Positions 5,627 to 7,139 of a stretch of DNA of 7,139 nucleotides are shown here, in pieces. A model generated the notes under the pieces. The model saw only the letters and a list, made by a program, of their open reading frames with translations, was not told the DNA's origin and searched no databases. Source of the DNA: Acidobacteriota bacterium. GTDB taxonomy: Bacteria; Acidobacteriota; Thermoanaerobaculia; Multivoradales; JAHEKO01. Where the stretch lies: the NCBI GenBank assembly GCA_027296385.1, contig JAPUJD010000183.1, positions 1 to 7,139 of the forward strand, written 5' to 3'. Position 1 is the first letter of the stretch. The number at the start of each line of letters is the position of its first letter. The position numbers and the translations under genes were made by a program.

Positions 5627-6273
5627 GCGTCAACACGACCACCGAGCGCAAATCTTCGCCGCTCTCATTTTGGCAGTCCGTCCTCGATCCCGAGACCGCT
5701 CGCTCACCCGTGACCTGGAGCCAGGTATTCGCGGCGCTCGCTGGAATCGTCTTGCTGACGGTCTTCTATGGCCTGGCGGCCGGCTTCTTCCAGGGCGACC
5801 AGCAGATTCTCGTATCCGCCTTCAAGATCCCCCTCGTTGTTTCCGCAACTCTCCTGCTCTGCCTCCCCTCGCTTTACGTCTTCGCAGTCTTCGCGGGTGC
5901 GCAGCTGACGGTGTGGACGTTCTTCACCACCGTCCTGGGGTTTGCCGGCCGCCTGAGCCTTTTCGCCTTCGCCACGTTGCCGATCGTCTGGCTGTTCTCC
6001 GTCTCCAGCCAGTACCTGTTACTGATGATCGCGATGCACTTGGTGATCTGGATCTTGTCTCTGGCGCTCTCGCGCTCGGCCCTCTCGTGGCCGGGGCGAC
6101 CCGCGCGCGGCGTCGTCACGCTCTGGCTGGTGCTGGTCTTCGTCGTCTCCTTGCAGCTGGCGACGGTTTGCCGGCCAGTGCTACTGCGACCGGCCTACGC
6201 GCCGCTCTTCGAGAGAGGCAAGGTCTTCTTCCTCGAGCACTTCGACCACGTCGCGGGAAAGACGTCGCCCTAA
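5623..6273 (+). CDS. Multi-spanning inner-membrane protein of unknown function (YIP1-like)
   Basis: This 216-residue protein has about five membrane helices, near residues 34-55, 69-91, 100-125, 130-150 and 163-182. A polar N-terminus of about 30 residues and a charged C-terminus flank them. The pattern (KIPLVVSATLLLCLPSLYVF in the second helix, a late SLQLATVCRPVL motif resembling G-Q-x-x-W-x-LRPF) recalls a widespread bacterial membrane family. That family is often labelled YIP1-like, or misleadingly 'actin-binding WH2 domain'; this is recognition by eye. The ATG at 5623 is chosen because GGAGA (5612-5616) lies 6 nt upstream. An in-frame TTG at 5530 would add an arginine-rich segment that looks like out-of-frame coding DNA. 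The ATGA overlap puts it in the sortase operon, so it may assist export, anchoring or signalling for that system. No enzymatic motif is visible. Confidence 0.82.
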   Translation: MSVNTTTERKSSPLSFWQSVLDPETARSPVTWSQVFAALAGIVLLTVFYGLAAGFFQGDQQILVSAFKIPLVVSATLLLCLPSLYVFAVFAGAQLTVWTFFTTVLGFAGRLSLFAFATLPIVWLFSVSSQYLLLMIAMHLVIWILSLALSRSALSWPGRPARGVVTLWLVLVFVVSLQLATVCRPVLLRPAYAPLFERGKVFFLEHFDHVAGKTSP

Positions 6274-6317
6274 GGGCTTGCTGAAGAACCCCAACCGCAA
6301 GCGCCGGACAAAGCACA

Positions 6318-6464
6318 CTAGTTCACCACATGAGTGTTGTTCGACTCGTTCGATTCCTTGACCTTGTAGGTCGAATCGACTCGAATGTTCAGCGGCGTCG
6401 CGACCTGGCCGCGAGCGACTAGGGAAATCTCGATATCGGTCTGCTCGCCCCGACCCGGCTCCGA
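6318..6464 (-). pseudogene. Remnant of a CARDB-like domain protein (C-terminal end)
   Basis: Read on the minus strand, this segment encodes about 48 residues ending at TAG (6320-6318). The last part, RVDSTYKVKESNESNNT, strongly resembles the closing strand of CARDB (cell-adhesion-related) domains, which typically read VDxxxxVxESNExNNT. Before it, PGRGEQTDIEISL matches the preceding CARDB strand in character. Going upstream the frame stays open to an ATG at 6545, but turns arginine- and serine-rich with no domain character, and no other minus frame continues the domain. A functional CARDB domain is about twice this long and usually sits in a large secreted protein. I read this as the surviving 3' end of a lost gene. 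A short real gene starting at 6545 (75 aa) is the less likely alternative. Confidence 0.5.
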
Positions 6465-6502
6465 GCCGCGATGAGAGGAGCGAGCCAAGGGACGAGCAGA
6501 CC
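6438..6502. repeat. Imperfect 14-bp inverted repeat
   Basis: GGTCTGCTCGCCCC (6438-6451) is matched in reverse complement by GGGACGAGCAGACC (6489-6502), 13 of 14 positions. The odd pair is a C-A mismatch in a plus-strand RNA but a G-U wobble in a minus-strand RNA. The 37-bp loop holds a second small stem, CGGCT-CCG-AGCCG. The repeat straddles the point where CARDB similarity stops. It may be a structured RNA, a small repeat element, or a scar of the rearrangement that truncated the gene. Confidence 0.4.
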
Positions 6503-6606
6503 TGCTGCGGCGCCTCGGCCGTTGGGTCTGATCGCCGAGATGCATGATCTGCGAGCGAAATTGGGCGAGGTGAGTCTAAAACCGTAGTCAATACGCAATA
6601 TCTGGG

Positions 6607-6635
6607 TTGATTTTGTCTCCGTTTTGCACTAGTTT
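6607..6635 (+). promoter_or_regulatory. Weak candidate promoter for glnA
   Basis: TTGATT (6607-6612), a 17-bp spacer and TAGTTT (6630-6635) form a poor but correctly spaced sigma-70-type pair in the AT-richer stretch, about 30 bp before the glnA start. The second box matches consensus at only three positions. No proper sigma-54 site was found. Confidence 0.25.
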
Positions 6636-6665
6636 GCGCCGAACGTCAACTACTGGAGACTCACT

Positions 6666-7139
6666 GTGACAACTCGAGCTGAGATTCTGAGGATCGCGAA
6701 GAAGGAGAACGTTCGGTTTTTGCGGCTGCAATTCACCGACATCACCGGCGTGCTGAAGAACGTCGAGGTGCCGGCCAGTCAGTTCGGCAAGGCGCTCGAC
6801 GGCGAGATCATGTTCGACGGCTCGTCGATCGAAGGCTTCGTGCGAATCGAGGAATCGGACATGCTCCTGGTGCCGGACCTGGGCACCTTCATCGTCAACC
6901 CGTGGACGAATCCGGACGGCACGAAGGTGGCGCGGTTGATCTGCGATATCCACCGTCCCGACGGCGGGCCGTTCGCCGGCTGCCCGCGGGGAGCGCTCAA
7001 GCGGCAGACGGCCCTGGCGAAGGAGAAGGGCTTCACCATGGTCGTCGGGCCGGAGGCGGAGTTCTTCCTCTTCCAGAAGGACGCTGACGGCAAGACCTTG
7101 GTCGAGACTCACGACGTCGGCGGCTACTTCGATCTGACG
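6666..7139 (+). CDS. glnA: Glutamine synthetase type I, N-terminal part (GSI-alpha type)
   Basis: Glutamine synthetase makes glutamine from glutamate, ammonia and ATP in the cytoplasm, as a dodecamer. The window holds the first 158 codons of roughly 440-470; the frame is open at the right edge. The N-terminal beta-grasp domain (QFTDITGVLKNVEVP) is followed by FDGSSIEGFVRIEESDM, which contains the catalytic aspartate at D51. The start of the catalytic domain shows VGPEAEFFLF with metal ligands E130 and E132. R60, in GFVRIEESD, corresponds to the arginine that senses glutamine in the Bacillus GSI-alpha enzymes. This sequence, and overall similarity to that group, indicates feedback-inhibited GSI-alpha rather than the adenylylated GSI-beta. 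The GTG start is supported by GGAGA (6655-6659) 6 nt upstream. The adenylylation loop lies outside the window, so subtype needs the rest of the gene. Confidence 0.96.
   Translation, partial: MTTRAEILRIAKKENVRFLRLQFTDITGVLKNVEVPASQFGKALDGEIMFDGSSIEGFVRIEESDMLLVPDLGTFIVNPWTNPDGTKVARLICDIHRPDGGPFAGCPRGALKRQTALAKEKGFTMVVGPEAEFFLFQKDADGKTLVETHDVGGYFDLT

Larger units (their letters stand above)
6274..6665. other. 392-bp intergenic region before glnA
   Basis: No intact plus-strand gene is present. From left to right it holds a weak 6-bp stem just after the membrane-protein stop (6276-6302, no T run), the minus-strand CARDB-like remnant, an imperfect 14-bp inverted repeat, and from about 6575 an AT-richer stretch that should carry the glnA promoter. 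Its mixture of a broken gene and a repeat suggests a past rearrangement site. Confidence 0.6.

Noticed and set aside
6276..6302. GCTTGC/GCAAGC stem after the membrane-protein gene as a terminator
   Set aside because: Only six base pairs, a 15-nt loop and no T run follow; it does not meet the pattern of an intrinsic terminator.
6181..6591. 136-codon minus-strand open frame overlapping the end of the membrane-protein gene
   Set aside because: No recognisable domain or ribosome binding site, and it runs through the well-supported 3' end of the plus-strand gene.
6624..6639. Sigma-54-like promoter (TTGCAC followed by TTGC) upstream of glnA
   Set aside because: The invariant GG of the -24 element is TG and the spacing to GC is nine rather than ten bases, so both key requirements fail.
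6570..6664. GTGAGTCT/AGACTCAC long-range pairing that would cover part of the glnA ribosome binding site
   Set aside because: An eight-base inverted match is expected about once by chance in a region of this size, and the upstream arm may not be transcribed.

Overview
The window is GC-rich DNA from a Gram-negative-type bacterium. It holds seven protein genes I can support well, one probable 30-residue gene, one decayed gene fragment and several candidate regulatory sites. The lineage cannot be fixed from this sequence. The sortase system here is classically described from (often marine) Proteobacteria. The glutamine synthetase is the non-adenylylated GSI-alpha type, as in Bacillus, which is unusual for a typical gammaproteobacterium. 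A deep-branching Gram-negative such as an Acidobacteriota or deltaproteobacterium-like lineage would fit, but that is inference.

Layout. (1) 1-240, minus strand: complete ribosomal protein L28 gene (rpmB), with a plausible sigma-70-type promoter and a UUCG-capped hairpin in its leader. (2) 447-1991 and 1999-2709, minus strand: a two-gene operon, OmpR-family response regulator first and then a membrane sensor histidine kinase. A degenerate copy of the end of the kinase gene lies just past its stop codon. (3) 2710-2830: a 121-bp divergent control region with a perfect palindrome and an 11-bp-phased direct repeat. (4) 2831-6273, plus strand: a tightly packed operon. It encodes a secreted VIT/VWA protein with a C-terminal sorting signal (LPATA, membrane helix, arginine-rich tail), its class GN-type sortase, a probable 30-aa coupled small protein, and a multi-spanning membrane protein of unknown function. 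(5) 6274-6665: intergenic DNA with a minus-strand CARDB-like gene remnant, an imperfect 14-bp inverted repeat, and the AT-richer leader of the next gene. (6) 6666-7139: the first 158 codons of glnA, cut by the window edge.

How it works together. The central part is a dedicated one-sortase/one-substrate system. The VIT/VWA protein is exported, held by its C-terminal helix and processed by the sortase encoded directly behind it. The adjacent divergent two-component system is the obvious candidate regulator, and the shared upstream region carries a repeat with the spacing OmpR-family regulators use. The sortase, target and dedicated two-component arrangement is known. What looks less described here is the pair of genes translationally coupled behind the sortase: a 30-residue ORF joined by 4-nt overlaps on both sides, and the membrane protein that follows it. 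rpmB and glnA are housekeeping genes flanking the system.
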